DNA from: Lentisphaeria bacterium
Lineage (GTDB): Bacteria > Verrucomicrobiota > Lentisphaeria > Oligosphaerales > Oligosphaeraceae
Assembly: GCA_028699735.1 (NCBI GenBank)
Contig: JAQVUB010000212.1
Coordinates: forward strand, 1-5,390
DNA: 5,390 nt
Direction: 5' to 3'
This document shows positions 4,550 to 5,390 of the stretch, piece by piece. Every line of letters begins with the position of its first letter. Position 1 is the first letter of the stretch. Under the pieces are notes generated by a model. It saw only the letters and a list, made by a program, of their open reading frames with translations, searched no databases and was not told the DNA's origin. A program made the translations under genes and the position numbers.

Positions 4550-5390
4550 TTGAAACGCAGAATTTATGAATGCCTGAATAATCAGACCGGCAGCCACCTC
4601 CTTCCTTTTCTCTGGTATACAGGAGAAAGCGCGGAACTGGTCTGCCGGGAACTGGAAACCCTTCAGCAGATCGGCATCAAGGAAGTCACCCTGGAAAATC
4701 GCGGTGGGGACTGGTTTTGCACGGAACCCTGGTTCCAAATGCTAGAAACGGCACTGCTGACAGCCCGAAAACTCGGCATGAGAATCTGGCTGCTGGATGA
4801 TGACCATGTGCCGACCGGCAGCGCCAACAACTCCCTCGCCAAACCGGGAAACGCACACCTGCGCCCGCGCAATCTCAGAATCGAACCCGCGGACGTGGTC
4901 GGCCCCCTGCCTGGAGCAGCGTTGCTTTTCCCTGCAATTTCCGAGGCCGAGAAAATCGTCTCGGTATCCGCTTTCCGGCGTGAAGAAGTAACCGGACATT
5001 GCTATGGAGTTCCCGTCAATCTCACTGAAAATCTGCAGGACGGCATCTGCAATTTTGACATACCGGATGGCATCTGGAGAGTCTTTTTCGTGATTGAAGC
5101 CGACATAAAACGCCTGAACTACTTCGGTAATTTCATCTCGATGTTATCGAAGGAATCCTGCCGGCACCTTATCGATGAAGTCCAGGAAAAAATTTATGCC
5201 CGCCTTGGACAGTACTTCGGCAAGGAACTGGCCGGTTTCTTTACCGACGAGCCGGCTTTTGGAAACTGCAATGGCGAATATGGACACGATTTCCAAAATC
5301 ACCGCATGGGGCAACTGGAACGACTCTATCCCTGGTGGGAAGGAATCGCAGCAAAAGTCGCCGCAAAGGCAAACATGTCCGAAGCGGAAC
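4550..5390 (+). CDS. putative glycoside hydrolase, GH106 (alpha-L-rhamnosidase)-like, N-terminal part
   Basis: The frame runs open from TTG 4550 to the window end, giving 280 residues of a longer protein. The opening resembles large GH106-like and related uncharacterised glycosidases common in Lentisphaerota and Bacteroidota: PFLWYTGES (19-27), then a helix ELVCRELETLQQIGIKEVTLENRGG (29-53), WFQMLETALLTARKLGMRIWLLDDDHVPTGSA (61-92), and the signature GFFTDEPAF (229-237). D233/E234 in FTDEP are candidate active-site acids. This is the start of a (beta/alpha)8 barrel with an inserted region (about 100-185). No signal peptide is seen, which is odd for a polysaccharide-degrading enzyme and suggests action on imported oligosaccharides. 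Family assignment is from memory of motif patterns, and the substrate is unknown. The start lies 58 nt beyond the palindromic element and its flanking repeat. Confidence 0.6.
   Translation, partial: MKRRIYECLNNQTGSHLLPFLWYTGESAELVCRELETLQQIGIKEVTLENRGGDWFCTEPWFQMLETALLTARKLGMRIWLLDDDHVPTGSANNSLAKPGNAHLRPRNLRIEPADVVGPLPGAALLFPAISEAEKIVSVSAFRREEVTGHCYGVPVNLTENLQDGICNFDIPDGIWRVFFVIEADIKRLNYFGNFISMLSKESCRHLIDEVQEKIYARLGQYFGKELAGFFTDEPAFGNCNGEYGHDFQNHRMGQLERLYPWWEGIAAKVAAKANMSEAE

Noticed and set aside
4406..4738. Minus-strand frame with HGTHGTHG text
   Set aside because: This is the 9-bp repeat tract read as protein, continuing antisense to the putative glycosidase.

Overview
The window is about half G+C and densely packed. 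It looks like one chromosomal segment of an anaerobic, polymer-degrading bacterium. The best guess is Lentisphaerota (Victivallis-like) or a nearby member of the PVC group. This rests on gene content: a D-aminopeptidase of family M55, a cytoplasmic M28 peptidase, a lone PTS EIIA domain, a UroD-like methyltransferase-type protein and a large GH106-like putative glycosidase. It also rests on intergenic palindromes built from 9-bp CACGGAA-like units. The taxonomic guess is inference, with no rRNA or other marker in view.

Layout. Positions 1-399 are the 3' end of an M55 (DppA-like) peptidase gene. Three more plus-strand genes follow: a 104-aa secreted protein of unknown function (494-808), a 56-aa single-pass membrane protein (923-1093) and a 164-aa PTS EIIA type-2 protein (1102-1596). 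The last two are 8 nt apart and probably translationally coupled. A strong 15-bp inverted repeat (1602-1645) separates the EIIA gene from a convergent minus-strand M28 metallopeptidase gene (complement 1662-2606), which has all expected metal ligands. A 496-nt gap (2607-3102) lies between this gene and the divergent UroD-family gene (3103-4188). The gap holds a 220-bp imperfect palindrome and then a textbook sigma-70 promoter (TTGACA, 17 nt, TATAAT) reading into the UroD-family gene. A second gap (4189-4549) is mostly filled by another, roughly 272-bp imperfect palindrome bounded by an 8-bp direct repeat. After it, a putative glycoside hydrolase gene starts at a TTG with a good ribosome binding site (4550) and runs off the window.

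How they fit together. M55 and M28 both point to peptide turnover, M55 specifically to D-amino-acid peptides of the kind that come from peptidoglycan. The EIIA protein suggests phosphotransfer regulation rather than sugar transport, since no EIIB or EIIC is visible. The UroD-like protein suggests corrinoid-linked methyl transfer, but no corrinoid protein is present here. These genes do not form one obvious pathway, and I see no defence system, CRISPR array, transposase or RNA gene. The least ordinary part of the window is the pair of long intergenic palindromes. They differ in sequence but share the same plan: nested arms of about 90-120 bp with a tract of 9-bp CACRRAA-like units in each arm. 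They look like non-autonomous, MITE-like elements.
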